From positions 1 through 64,000 of the forward strand of contig CAJULV010000007.1 of assembly GCA_910587555.1 (NCBI GenBank): 64,000 nucleotides of DNA, read 5' to 3'. Below, one piece after another: positions 43,558 through 52,592 of this stretch. The position numbers and the translations under genes were made by a program. The notes beneath the pieces are model-generated. The model searched no databases. It worked only from the letters and a program-made list of their open reading frames with translations, and was not told where the DNA came from. Position 1 is the stretch's first letter. Each line of letters begins with the position of its first letter. This stretch comes from an uncultured Acetatifactor sp. (GTDB taxonomy: Bacteria > Bacillota > Clostridia > Lachnospirales > Lachnospiraceae).

Positions 43558-44193
43558 TCACGGCCTTACATTGACAGGTGTTTCATAATATATTCTGCTC
43601 ATTTCCAGAATTTCAAAGCATCCATTCTGCAGAGACAGGACGGAAACCGCACAGTTGGGCAGCCCCACCTTCCAGAAATCCTCCAGAGGCGCGGAAGATA
43701 TGGCCCGCAGAAGGCACCGGTTAAAGGCGCCGTGAGCCGTCACCAGCACCGTATCGCAGCTTCCTTCCAGGGGCATGATTTTCTCCCGGAGAAATGCCCC
43801 GGCACGCGCCCCAACCTCATCGAAGGATTCCGCCCCCTCAGCGGGTACATAACATTCCGGCCTGCACAGGAAATTATGCAGCGGGTGGGAAGGCTCCTTT
43901 TTGGGCGGGTCGAAAGCACTGCCTTCATATGCGCCGAAGTTCATCTCTATCAGCCTGCTGTCCGTTTCCAGCGGAATGTCCCGTCCTCCCGACAGGATCC
44001 GGGCAGTTTCCAATGCCCTGGACAGGGGGGAGCTGAACGCCCTGTCGAAGACGGTCCCCTCCTGCTCCAGCGCCCTGGCCGTTTTCTCTGCCAACTCTAT
44101 GCCGAACGCATTCAGGGGCACATCGCTTTGCCCCTGCAGCCTGCGCTGCTTATTCCAGTCCGTTTCCCCGTGCCTGAAAAGATATATTTTCAT
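43558..44193 (-). CDS. Histidine phosphatase family protein
   Basis: 211 residues. Phosphoglycerate-mutase-like histidine phosphatase: IYLFRHGETDWNKQRRLQGQ with the RHG catalytic His, the SSPLSRALETARIL block, and VLVTAHGAFNRCLL with the second His. Cytoplasmic, probable broad-specificity or sugar-phosphate phosphatase (CobC/GpmB group). No cobalamin genes nearby. Starts 20 bases after the YcxB-like gene, likely in the same transcript. Confidence 0.92.
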   Translation of the reverse strand: MKIYLFRHGETDWNKQRRLQGQSDVPLNAFGIELAEKTARALEQEGTVFDRAFSSPLSRALETARILSGGRDIPLETDSRLIEMNFGAYEGSAFDPPKKEPSHPLHNFLCRPECYVPAEGAESFDEVGARAGAFLREKIMPLEGSCDTVLVTAHGAFNRCLLRAISSAPLEDFWKVGLPNCAVSVLSLQNGCFEILEMSRIYYETPVNVRP

Positions 44194-44213
44194 GTTTGCC
44201 GCCTCCCGACATA

Positions 44214-45629
44214 TTACAGCATCATAAAATCCACGTTCTCTCCGACCCGTTTCCTGATAAGGTCAATGAAAGACCTCTGCATTTCCTTGGTGTTGTAGCT
44301 CACTGAGACATCGCAGGACTTCTTCGGCGTGCCGCTCTTGTAATAGAAACGAACGGCATAGGATATGTAGCTGACGCGGACCTTGCCGCTGCGTACCGTT
44401 CCCGATATGGTCTCCGTCTCTATCTTGCCCACTTTATCCCCATCCACAACCGTCACCATTCCGTTCCAGTGCAGAACGACCCAGTAGCGGGTTCCAACCA
44501 CCGCCTGGAACATGGCTTCCTTTGTCTTCTCACGCAACTCCCATTCCTTTCCGGCAGCTAGGATGTCCTCGGCAAACATCTCCTGTTCCGTGGCGGAAGG
44601 GAATATTTTCCCAATGCGTTTGGCAAATTTCTTCAGGATTTTTTCCGGCTTCGCCTGTCCCTTCTGGCCGTACCAGAACAATGCCCCTATCAGTTCCCCC
44701 AAAAGCAGTCCCAAGGGCAGCTGGAACGCAATCAGCCGCTGAGTGGGCGTTTTCACATAGATGCCGATTGCCGTCAGAATCACCACGCTGCCGATAACCG
44801 CTATATACGCCAGCCTGCGGCCCCGCTTCAGGCTGTATTCACACCATTCCTCAACCCATTCCCTCTCCCATCCATAGAACTGCTCCATCTTGCTTCCGGA
44901 GGGAGCCGGCAGGGCAATCTTCTTCTTTTTCCCTCCCGTGAACAGAGACACCAGGCGAATCACAAATATCAAAAGGCTGAGTGCCGCTGTCAGCATGCAT
45001 ATCCAGATTTCGGATGTATGCAGGCCGCCTACAACTCCGTCTTCAATATAATACCACTTTGCCCCCTCCAGAATCCCGTCCAGGTTCAGGCACATATTTT
45101 CTATTACCTTGCCGTAGGAATCGCTGAAATAGGCTTCCATGTATGCCTCATCTCCCGATAAATCCCAGTAAAGGCCGATTACTTCGCTGTCTTCCACGGC
45201 GTCAAGGACACGTTCCACATCCCCTTCCCCCATGGGTTCCAGTGTGCCCTCCACGACAGCCGGACTCATGTCTTTACCTGCCCGCAGCTCCACCGCCAGC
45301 TTCAGATTCCACATCAGGTTCTCCAGCCTTCCGGAGTCCCCGTCCGGAACCGTCACATATAAGAACGCCTGGCGCGCCTCGTCGTAAGCCACATATCCCA
45401 TCGTTTTCACACGGTCCGGATCACCCGAGTAATATTCCTCCACACAGGACGCAACCGGATATGGCACCTCGTAAGACACGTACTTTCCCTCTGCCTGTTC
45501 AAATGCCTCCTCTCCAATCGCCTCAGAACCGGCCCGCATCTTCAGGAACCCGGATCCTCCCACCAGCCAAAATCCCACCGCGCATGCAAGCGCACACAGC
45601 GTAACCGCGATACTCAACAGCTTTTTCAT
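44214..45629 (-). CDS. YcxB-like multi-helix membrane protein
   Basis: 471 residues. An N-terminal hydrophobic segment (SIAVTLCALACAVGFWLVGG), an extracytoplasmic part (about 35-205), a helix around 210-230 (ICMLTAALSLLIFVIRLVSLF), another pair near 280-325 (YIAVIGSVVILTAIGIYV, QLPLGLLLGELIGALFW), then a C-terminal cytoplasmic domain (EQEMFAEDILAAGKEWELRE...YVVLHWNG...FYYKSGTPKKSCDVSV) resembling YcxB-like proteins. Function unknown; the family has a beta domain after two membrane helices. Last residues include KRVGENVDFMML. Confidence 0.6.
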   Translation of the reverse strand: MKKLLSIAVTLCALACAVGFWLVGGSGFLKMRAGSEAIGEEAFEQAEGKYVSYEVPYPVASCVEEYYSGDPDRVKTMGYVAYDEARQAFLYVTVPDGDSGRLENLMWNLKLAVELRAGKDMSPAVVEGTLEPMGEGDVERVLDAVEDSEVIGLYWDLSGDEAYMEAYFSDSYGKVIENMCLNLDGILEGAKWYYIEDGVVGGLHTSEIWICMLTAALSLLIFVIRLVSLFTGGKKKKIALPAPSGSKMEQFYGWEREWVEEWCEYSLKRGRRLAYIAVIGSVVILTAIGIYVKTPTQRLIAFQLPLGLLLGELIGALFWYGQKGQAKPEKILKKFAKRIGKIFPSATEQEMFAEDILAAGKEWELREKTKEAMFQAVVGTRYWVVLHWNGMVTVVDGDKVGKIETETISGTVRSGKVRVSYISYAVRFYYKSGTPKKSCDVSVSYNTKEMQRSFIDLIRKRVGENVDFMML

Positions 45630-45741
45630 TTTCGTTCTCCTTTATGAATTTTATCTGTGAAGCGAGGTGTTTAAAAATTCATTCCTGCCATCTGTCGGAA
45701 GAAATTTTCAGACACGCTCCGGGATTATGCCTTTACGGCAC

Positions 45742-45788
45742 AAAAAAAGAACCGTCCCCAAGGCTCCCAGGTCCTCAAAAACAGTTCT
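45742..45788 (-). terminator. Intrinsic terminator after tRNA-Lys
   Basis: Minus strand: AGAACTGT pairs with ACGGTTCT (8 base pairs with a G-U) around a long loop, followed directly by TTTTTTT. It begins 7 bases after the tRNA 3' end, a normal spacing. Confidence 0.75.
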
Positions 45789-45794
45789 TCCAAG

Positions 45795-45867
45795 TGCGCC
45801 GCCAGGGGCTCGAACCCTGGACACCCTGATTAAGAGTCAGGTGCTCTACCAACTGAGCTAGCGGCGC
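45795..45867 (-). tRNA. tRNA-Lys (anticodon CTT)
   Basis: 73 bases read on the minus strand: acceptor GCGCCGC pairs with GCGGCGC, D-arm GCTC..GAGC, anticodon stem CCTGA/TCAGG with loop CTCTTAA (anticodon CTT), variable GTGTC, and T-arm CAGGG-TTCGAGC-CCCTG. The discriminator is A and CCA is not encoded. All arms pair without mismatch. Confidence 0.97.
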
Positions 45868-45929
45868 ATTTTATCTCACGCATGTCCTGCGTCTGTTGCT
45901 AACTTGTTGTTTCCTTAACAACAAAACAA

Positions 45930-45958
45930 ATTATATTACATTCTTCTTATAAATGCAA
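45930..45958 (-). promoter_or_regulatory. Promoter of tRNA-Lys
   Basis: Minus strand TTGCAT (45953-45958), 17-base spacer, TATAAT (45930-45935), about 55 bases before the tRNA. A small hairpin (TTGTT..AACAA) lies in the leader. Confidence 0.82.
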
Positions 45959-46205
45959 GTGTTTTTTCAAATATTTTTTAAGATTTTTTTACTTTTGGCA
46001 ATTTCCTCATTTTTTCACCGGTAAACACCGTTTTAACCGCCAAAATCACAAATTGCATTGGTCCCCAGGGCACACAGGATGCCCGCCACAGCACTTTGCG
46101 CAAGTTTTTGGCGCATCTAAAACCTGAAAGCACCTTTGAATTCCTGCCGTCTGCCGCGGCAAACCGCGCTCCCCCATTCGCCGGAAGGCAATTTCCAAAC
46201 ATGCC
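45959..46205. other. Non-coding stretch upstream of the tRNA promoter
   Basis: A short open frame (minus, 45978-46202) overlaps the permease stop region but its composition (Arg/Cys/Gly, no motif) and poor ribosome site argue against a gene. No repeat or riboswitch was recognised; there is an A/T-rich run near 45960-45990. Confidence 0.5.
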
Positions 46206-47048
46206 CTAACGCCAAAACATACCCATGACAATCCCTGCCCCAACTCCAATCCCATACAGCAGCAGCATGATTTTCACATTCTCCCGCCTGTTGTGGTTGA
46301 CACGGAACAAGACCAGAAGGCCAACGCCGGAACCGGCGAGAAGCCCTGCCATTGCCGCCCCCAGCCCCATGGCGCCCTCCAGGTACAGCCGGGTAATCGC
46401 CACGGAGCCGGCACAGTTGGGAATCAGGCCCACCAGCCCTGACAGTATGGGACCGATTACGGGTTTGTTTAAAATCAGCTTCGCCAGTGCCTCCTCCCCC
46501 GCATAATGCAGCAGCAGATTCAGCCCAAACGAAACCAGCAGGATAAAGAGGAAAATCCGCAGGGTATGGTTCAGGGCCGCCGGGATAATCCCCTTCTCGC
46601 AGCGGCACCGCTCCTGGGTGCAGATATCGGAAATGCCCTTCTGCCTCTCCCCGCCCTTTTTCCGCAGCATAAAGTCAACCGCCAGCCCGGCCGCCACACC
46701 GAATGCCGCTTTCGCCAGGACAATGCCCAGCACGGTGCCCACCGGTACCCGCTCGGATATCAGCACAGGCAGCATCTCGTCGGAAGTGGACAGGAAGATT
46801 GCAAGCAGGGTACCCAGGGAAATCACCCGCCCGGCATACAGATTTGCCGCTGCCGCCGAGAAGCCGCACTGGGGAACCGCCCCCAGAAGGCCGCCCATTA
46901 CCGGCGCCGCCCTGTCCGCTCCCTTAATCCATTTCTGCATCCCCTTTCCGGCCCTGTGTTCCAGATATTCCATGGCAAGATAAGTCAAAAATAAAAACGG
47001 AATCAGCCTTACGCTGTCCATAAGTGAATCTTCAATCACATGCAGCAT
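46206..47048 (-). CDS. Putative heavy-metal/manganese exporter-type permease
   Basis: 280 residues from ATG 47048 (GGAGGAAGG 7 bases upstream; a longer frame to 47072 adds 8 residues). Two halves each with a proline-cysteine motif, GLLGAVPQCGFSAAAANLYAG and GLVGLIPNCAGSVAITRLYL, and about eight to ten hydrophobic segments. This two-repeat PxC pattern matches the 10-TM putative metal exporter family (ArsP_2/putative manganese transporter). A hydrophilic Cys-rich loop (SDICTQERCRCEKG) lies between halves and could bind metal. Substrate not known. Confidence 0.75.
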   Translation of the reverse strand: MLHVIEDSLMDSVRLIPFLFLTYLAMEYLEHRAGKGMQKWIKGADRAAPVMGGLLGAVPQCGFSAAAANLYAGRVISLGTLLAIFLSTSDEMLPVLISERVPVGTVLGIVLAKAAFGVAAGLAVDFMLRKKGGERQKGISDICTQERCRCEKGIIPAALNHTLRIFLFILLVSFGLNLLLHYAGEEALAKLILNKPVIGPILSGLVGLIPNCAGSVAITRLYLEGAMGLGAAMAGLLAGSGVGLLVLFRVNHNRRENVKIMLLLYGIGVGAGIVMGMFWR

Positions 47049-47107
47049 GACAAAACCTTCCTCCCCGCACATCAGGGTCCCGCGAAGCCCTTATAAGCCT
47101 GAACGGG

Positions 47108-48007
47108 TCAGCCAAACAGCTTTATCAGCAGTTCCCGGATCCGTGAAATCAGCTCCACCACAGTCTGATTTACAAAATTTTCAGGCATGACGATCTCATT
47201 TCCTCCCGGAACCATGGTGAGCGATACGCTTTTCACCATGGACAGCCGCCCTCTGTCCACCGGAAAGCCCAGGCGGGAAATAATACCCAATATTTTCTCG
47301 TCCGTTTCTCCCGGCTTCTCTATATGTAGCCGGAGCGTCAGCGGCACATCGCTGCCGCCTTCCGGCACTTCGATTCCCGCCGCCATCTGCCCCGTTTCCA
47401 GCGAATAAAGGCTTCTGCCCTCCCCCTTTTCCCTGTCCATCACAGCCAACAGGATAAAATACCGAACCGCGGAAATCTCGTCGCCCGTAAACGGAAGGCC
47501 GAAATTGCGGACGCTTTCCAAATCCAGCCCGAACATCTGCTCCACCTGTTCCAGGCTCATGTACAGCGATTCCTCCTGCTCCGGCAGCACAAGGCCGAAC
47601 AACCGGAACTGTTCTGCCAGATGGCTGCGAACGGCATGGTAAATCAGCGTTTCGTTTATGACATCCATGTCATTTCCCAGATACAACTCCACGAGCGGAT
47701 TCCCGGCACCCTGGGGATAAAGCAGGACATGAATGGTATCCTCCCACACATTTCCTCTGACGGTAAGATGGCACAGAGCGTCTTCCTCAAAGCCTGTCAT
47801 GCCTGTCAGGACCGTAAACAGGCTGCCGTACTCTCTCCGCAGCGCTCCACTGTCCAGTTCCACTTCCAGTTCATAGGCATAATGCGCCAAATCCATATTT
47901 TCATGCAGATACCGGGCCGCCCTCCAAACCGGATAAAAGCGGATGCCCAAACAGACCGCAGCCGCTATCAGCAAAAGCAGCACGATACACCGGATGTATT
48001 TACCCAT
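47108..48007 (-). CDS. Membrane-anchored protein of unknown function
   Basis: 299 residues. A single N-terminal helix (CIVLLLLIAAAVCLGIRFYP, about 7-27) anchors an extracytoplasmic part of about 270 residues with long amphipathic strands (LYPQGAGNPLVELYLGNDMD, VPLTLRLHIEKPGETDEK) and a hydrophobic end (TVVELISRIRELLIKLFG). No family recognised; resembles lipid- or protein-binding exported proteins of Lachnospiraceae. Follows the DUF1576/small-gene pair in the same direction. Confidence 0.6.
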   Translation of the reverse strand: MGKYIRCIVLLLLIAAAVCLGIRFYPVWRAARYLHENMDLAHYAYELEVELDSGALRREYGSLFTVLTGMTGFEEDALCHLTVRGNVWEDTIHVLLYPQGAGNPLVELYLGNDMDVINETLIYHAVRSHLAEQFRLFGLVLPEQEESLYMSLEQVEQMFGLDLESVRNFGLPFTGDEISAVRYFILLAVMDREKGEGRSLYSLETGQMAAGIEVPEGGSDVPLTLRLHIEKPGETDEKILGIISRLGFPVDRGRLSMVKSVSLTMVPGGNEIVMPENFVNQTVVELISRIRELLIKLFG

Positions 48008-48046
48008 TCTTACGGTTATCCTTTCCGTAAAGCGAAAATCCGTGCC

Positions 48047-48397
48047 CTACTCCCGAATCTGTTTATACAGCTTCAGGTCTACAAACCCGTCTTCCATACG
48101 GATTTCCGCTCTATCCACCATCATCCCCACCAGGTGCAGCTGGCTGGTTTCGCCGAAATTTCCGGAACCCGCAAGTTCCCAGTAAATATCTTCTATCCCG
48201 TTGTTCCGCTGCTCCTCCAGTGCTTTCAATTCCTTCAGCTTGTCCGCTTCCTCAGGGCTGTAATTGGCATGGAAGGCGATAATTCCCTGGCCTCCCTGCC
48301 TTTTAATGCTGGAATTGATTTGATCAGCCCCCACAGACAGGAAAAACATAGTCAGCTCCGCCACGATTTTTGCGGTTTTCCTCTGTTCATCAAACAT
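48047..48397 (-). CDS. Small conserved-looking protein of unknown function
   Basis: 116 residues, charged, no membrane segment. Alpha start (QRKTAKIVAELTMFFLSVGA), acidic middle (EEADKLKELKALEEQRNNGI), then strands (SQLHLVGMMVDRAEIRMEDG). Overlaps the end of the DUF1576 gene by 8 bases, so the two are probably translated together. No family recognised. Confidence 0.6.
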   Translation of the reverse strand: MFDEQRKTAKIVAELTMFFLSVGADQINSSIKRQGGQGIIAFHANYSPEEADKLKELKALEEQRNNGIEDIYWELAGSGNFGETSQLHLVGMMVDRAEIRMEDGFVDLKLYKQIRE

Positions 48398-49697
48398 TTT
48401 TCTCTTTCTTCCTCTTCCTATTTTTATATTCCGTCATAAGGCTGTCCATCACGGGTACCATTATGATTGCCACCCAGCCGGTACTGAATCCGTTGTTATA
48501 AAGGTTCAGCCCGCCATACATCTGTGAGGTGCATGTGGCAATGGCCACATGGAGCATCCCCGCAAAAATTCCCGCCGCCACGCCGAAGCGTCCCGCAATC
48601 GGCGCCAGCCCCACGGCAAAAATCGCCGCCAACTGCACCCCCGGCGTTGTAGCCTCAAACTGGTTCAGGAGCGTGGACAGGTATACGCCGGCCAGGATCG
48701 GCAGATAGTTTTTCACATGGGCGCCGAATGCGGCAAAACCGAATGCCGACAGGATCGCCCCCACCACCGGACCTGACAAATCCCCTCCGATCAGATATAT
48801 GTAGGTCTCGCAGAGGGCGCCCACCATCGCCATATTCATCAGCGTGCTTCCCACACCTTCCATCAGCACGAAATCCGCCACCGCCCGTCCGGGATGCTTC
48901 CAAATCTTCCGTATACCGTTTAATTTTCCCCTGTCCAGGTACATTCCATACAAAAATGTCAGTAAAAAATAACCGTAAAGCCCCAGCCCGATCCAGAGCG
49001 GCCTTCCCTCCCGCCAGATCAGCACCGACTCGCATTCCAGCCCGAAGGACTTCAGGATGCAGACCATCACAAAGGCAAGGATGCCCGCCGAAAACCCCAC
49101 ATTGAATAAGGTAAATCCCATATGGGTGGACGCCGTATGGGCGGAAAGCCCCGGCAGCACAAAACCGATGAGGATTCCGGCACCCACCGCGATCAGCAGA
49201 TTGATTTTCCGGTCAAAGGGCAGCAGGAAAACCAGCTCCGTCACCAGCGGCGCCAGGCAGGTGCCAAACAACGCCGTATACATATATCTGCCCAGCCGAT
49301 AACCATGTATCTTCGCATAGACAGATGAACCCAAAAGGATGGGCAGGATATTCACCGGGTTCTTCCCCCACAGCCCGTAGCCCACATTGATAAAAATCGC
49401 CGCCATGGTCAGCCCGGTAAACCTGACCCCTTCCCGGTGCAGCAGCCATAGCCCCATGGCCATCACAATCGCCGCATTCATAAGGGCCGAACCATATCCC
49501 GCCAGCTCAAAGTAGTCCGTAATCAGGGCATCCCTTGAAATAATAATCGTCCACAGCCCCCGGAGTACGCCTGCGGGTCCCTGTCCGTCCAGCACCATGC
49601 CCGCAATCCCTGCCGCAATCACCATCATTATGGAGAAACCGCAGAATACCTTCAGTTCACTGTCTTCCAATCTCTCCCTTACCGTTCTGCCCGCCAT
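48390..49697 (-). CDS. DUF1576 polytopic membrane protein
   Basis: 435 residues from ATG 49697 (GGAGG 5 bases upstream; the frame is open to 49757 but the earlier ATGs have poor sites). About a dozen hydrophobic helices with repeated small-residue stretches (YGSALMNAAIVMAMGLWLLH, HTASTHMGFTLFNVGFSAGI, GVGSTLMNMAMVGALCE, VGAILSAFGFAAFGAH). This N-x-G-x-S/N repeated pattern is DUF1576, a clostridial membrane family of unknown role with internal duplication. Coupled to a small 116-residue gene. Confidence 0.82.
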   Translation of the reverse strand: MAGRTVRERLEDSELKVFCGFSIMMVIAAGIAGMVLDGQGPAGVLRGLWTIIISRDALITDYFELAGYGSALMNAAIVMAMGLWLLHREGVRFTGLTMAAIFINVGYGLWGKNPVNILPILLGSSVYAKIHGYRLGRYMYTALFGTCLAPLVTELVFLLPFDRKINLLIAVGAGILIGFVLPGLSAHTASTHMGFTLFNVGFSAGILAFVMVCILKSFGLECESVLIWREGRPLWIGLGLYGYFLLTFLYGMYLDRGKLNGIRKIWKHPGRAVADFVLMEGVGSTLMNMAMVGALCETYIYLIGGDLSGPVVGAILSAFGFAAFGAHVKNYLPILAGVYLSTLLNQFEATTPGVQLAAIFAVGLAPIAGRFGVAAGIFAGMLHVAIATCTSQMYGGLNLYNNGFSTGWVAIIMVPVMDSLMTEYKNRKRKKEKNV

Positions 49698-49824
49698 CCA
49701 TACCTCCATACCGCATTTCACGCTTCCCGCGCCTGTCGAATTTTTACCGCGCATCAAACAGCCGATTCCTTACACACCAGTTTAAAGGATAGGCCCGCGG
49801 AATGCAATACCCAGTGTGAGAAAT

Positions 49825-52155
49825 CTAAAACGTCAGCAGGCCGTTTTCATACAATGTCCTCAATTCAAAGCGGCGGGCTTTCTCCTCAAACTGAATCACC
49901 ACCCAGCTTTCATCCATTTCCACAATAACGCCTTTTCCGAACTTCTTATGTTCCACCAACAACCCCGCGCCCAACGGTTCACAGAATTGACGGAACCCCG
50001 CCTCGGAAAATATCTTTTTCAGCCCCACATCCCGGTGTACGCGGACAATGGGCTTTATCTGCAGCTCCGGTTTCCTCTCCCTGCTTTCCGCCTGGGGCAC
50101 CGGACCCCTCATAAATTCCTTTATGAATACGGATTTTCGGTTTACCGAGAACAGGAACAAACGTTCTTTCGCCCTGGTAACGCCCACGTAAAACAGCCGC
50201 CGTTCCTCCTCCCAGGCTTCCAGCGCCTTTTCCTCCCGGCTCTTTACGCTCCCGCTTTTCCCGCATGCCGTCCCCGCATCGCCGGCTGCTTTGCATGGGT
50301 CATTTCCGCCCATGGCCCTTTCCTTCATCATCTTCTCCCTCATGAACATTTCCTTCAAGGACTTTCTGTCCGCAAACCTGCCGTTCCCGGCTGCCGCCTT
50401 TGTCCCTGCGGGACTCCCCCCATCGGCTCCCCTGCCCGAAAGTTCTCCGCCCTCCGGCATCTTCTCCGGAAATATTCCGTCTATCACGTCCATAAGATAA
50501 ACCGCATCGTACTCCAGTCCTTTGCTGGCATGAATCGTGGAAAGGATAAATCTGCAGTCGGGCTGATTGGGTTTGTCTTTTATAATCTGCTGCAGCTCCG
50601 CCAGCCGCTCCAACAGCCTCCGGGGCGATTCCTCGTTTTTCGCGATTGCCCTCAGCACAAAAAGCCTGCCGTCGCCCATGCCCGCACGCTCCAGGTACTC
50701 CCCATACCCCAGTTCCCGCGTAATCCGGTTCAGCGCCGATTCTGCCTGGTCCTTCAGCATGGCTTTCAACCCCGCCCGGATTGTCCGGCAGTTTTCTTTG
50801 GTTTTCTGGGAAAGCTCTCCGTGAAAATACGCGGCCTCCAAAACCTCCATTTTCTTTTCCCTGCTGATCTCACAGATACGGATTGCATTTTCCTTGCCGA
50901 TATAAGTCGAAATCTTATAATATATCTGCATAAACAGTTCCGTATCCTGCGGGTTCTCCGCAAAGAAAATAATATTCTGAATATCCAGCACCACCCGGTG
51001 GGTGAAAAAAGCCAGTTCCGCATTGCGGAGACGATACCGAATCCCATGGCGCTCCAGCAGGTCCACCAGCGGCAGCACGCTCTCGTTATCCCGATAAAGC
51101 ACGGCTGTCTCCTGTCGGCAGTCTTCCGCCACCTTCAGCAGATAGCGGTACTGCACGCTGCGCCCTTTCACGTCAATCTGCCGGATCTCCGCCCCTGCCG
51201 GACGGGCCGCCCGCATGTGCTTCTCATGGCGCAGGACATTTTTCCGGATAAAACGGTCAGCCGCCTCCACAATATGGGCATTGGAGCGGAAGTTTTCCTC
51301 CATCAGCAGCACCCTTGCCCCCGGATGGTCCTGCTCAAAGGACAGCAGCGCCTCCGGATAAGCTGCCCTGAAGCCGTAGATGCTCTGGTCCTCATCCCCC
51401 ACCATAAACAGCTGGTCCTGCTTTCCCGCCAGCAGCCGGATGATTTCGTGCTGAATTTTGGAGGTATCCTGCGCCTCATCCACACAGATATAAGGATATT
51501 GGTTCTGAAAATACTCCAGCGTCTCCTGATTTTTACGCAAGATCGTATATGCGTATACCATTTGATCGTCATAGTCCATCCAGCCGCGGCTGCGCATCTC
51601 GTCGCAGTAAGCGCGGTAAATCTCCGAAATATGAAAATCGGCCTCCTGGTCCAGCCCGCGGATTTCCTCTTCATCAAGCATTCTGTTTTTAATGTAGGTG
51701 ATCAGTGTGCGGACATTTTTAATATCGCCTGCCGCGGCAAAGCAGCCCTCCGTCTTCTGGTAAATGGAGGAAAGCATGGCTGCCGTACGCTTCTCGTCCG
51801 TTACAAGCGTAAAAGCGCTTTTGCCAATCAGCCGCCCATAGTGCTGGATCACCCTGGCACAGACGCCGTTAATGGTACGGAACTCCAGCCGTTCGCCCAG
51901 CCCGTCCCCAAAAACGGAACGAAAACGGGCTGCCATATCATGCGTGGCAGCCACCGTGTAAGTCAACGTCAAAATATGTTCCGGCGCAATACCGGCACAG
52001 TAAATCATATACCCCAGCCTGGTAACCAGCACCGTCGTCTTCCCGCTTCCCGGCACCGCCAGCAGAAGGACCGGCCCCTGGACGGACTGAACCGCTTCCG
52101 ACTGCTGTTGATTCAACTGAATATGAAATTTTCCGCAAAATTCCCCGTATGTCAT
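49825..52155 (-). CDS. UvrD/PcrA-family ATP-dependent DNA helicase
   Basis: 776 residues. Superfamily 1 motifs in order: Q-motif LNQQQSEAVQ, I VPGSGKTTVL, Ia TLTYTVAATHDM, II YICVDEAQDTSK, III MVGDEDQSIYGFRAA, IV ENFRSNAHI, V IHASKGLEYDAVYL and VI LFYVGVTRAKERLFL. Shorter than PcrA (about 730 plus an insert), probably a secondary 3'-5' repair helicase. Between motifs V and VI is a Gly/Ala/Lys-rich insertion of about 70 residues. The C-terminus (LLVEHKKFGKGVIVEMD) is a PcrA-like Tudor-type tail. Strand and neighbours give no operon. Confidence 0.95.
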   Translation of the reverse strand: MTYGEFCGKFHIQLNQQQSEAVQSVQGPVLLLAVPGSGKTTVLVTRLGYMIYCAGIAPEHILTLTYTVAATHDMAARFRSVFGDGLGERLEFRTINGVCARVIQHYGRLIGKSAFTLVTDEKRTAAMLSSIYQKTEGCFAAAGDIKNVRTLITYIKNRMLDEEEIRGLDQEADFHISEIYRAYCDEMRSRGWMDYDDQMVYAYTILRKNQETLEYFQNQYPYICVDEAQDTSKIQHEIIRLLAGKQDQLFMVGDEDQSIYGFRAAYPEALLSFEQDHPGARVLLMEENFRSNAHIVEAADRFIRKNVLRHEKHMRAARPAGAEIRQIDVKGRSVQYRYLLKVAEDCRQETAVLYRDNESVLPLVDLLERHGIRYRLRNAELAFFTHRVVLDIQNIIFFAENPQDTELFMQIYYKISTYIGKENAIRICEISREKKMEVLEAAYFHGELSQKTKENCRTIRAGLKAMLKDQAESALNRITRELGYGEYLERAGMGDGRLFVLRAIAKNEESPRRLLERLAELQQIIKDKPNQPDCRFILSTIHASKGLEYDAVYLMDVIDGIFPEKMPEGGELSGRGADGGSPAGTKAAAGNGRFADRKSLKEMFMREKMMKERAMGGNDPCKAAGDAGTACGKSGSVKSREEKALEAWEEERRLFYVGVTRAKERLFLFSVNRKSVFIKEFMRGPVPQAESRERKPELQIKPIVRVHRDVGLKKIFSEAGFRQFCEPLGAGLLVEHKKFGKGVIVEMDESWVVIQFEEKARRFELRTLYENGLLTF

Positions 52156-52592
52156 CTTCTCTGATACCGTATCCTAATCTATGCTTAACCGTATATCGTC
52201 AAGCATCGTTTTTTCAAACCCGCAGCACTCCCGGGCAGCGGAGCATTGCCCCCGTTTCCCCCATCCCTGGAGGAATACATGCCCCCGCCTTCCGCCGAAA
52301 GCAAGCCAGCACCCCCGCCGCAAGCAAAGGGTATATGACCCTCGCGGCATCCGCCTGGCTCATCGCCCGCTGGAATCACACGCTCCGCAATGGAAGCTGC
52401 CGTCAAGCTACATTATAACATCCCTTGCCCGTTGCCACAAGTATCTGTCTGAAAAGAATTCTGCCCGGGCACAGCAAAACGGACCGCATAAAAGAACCCG
52501 CAAAAACCTGTATTCAGGGTGGAAAACAGGCGGAATCTGTGGTATCCTGTCACTGTGGCACCCAAAATATATCAGTCGAAAAGAGGTATAAA
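52156..52592. other. Intergenic region between divergent genes, no gene seen
   Basis: 437 bases between helicase (minus) and the PD-(D/E)XK-like gene (plus). Several open frames are short, without motif or ribosome site. No repeat longer than ten bases was noticed, and no promoter matching the consensus closely. Confidence 0.5.

Noticed and set aside
45978..46202. 74-residue minus frame next to tRNA-Lys
   Set aside because: No motif, poor start context, overlaps the permease stop region; likely chance.
49816..52164. Long open frame (about 780 codons) on the plus strand opposite the helicase
   Set aside because: It is antisense to a gene with all SF1 helicase motifs; the frame is Pro/His/Gln-rich and has no motif or ribosome site.
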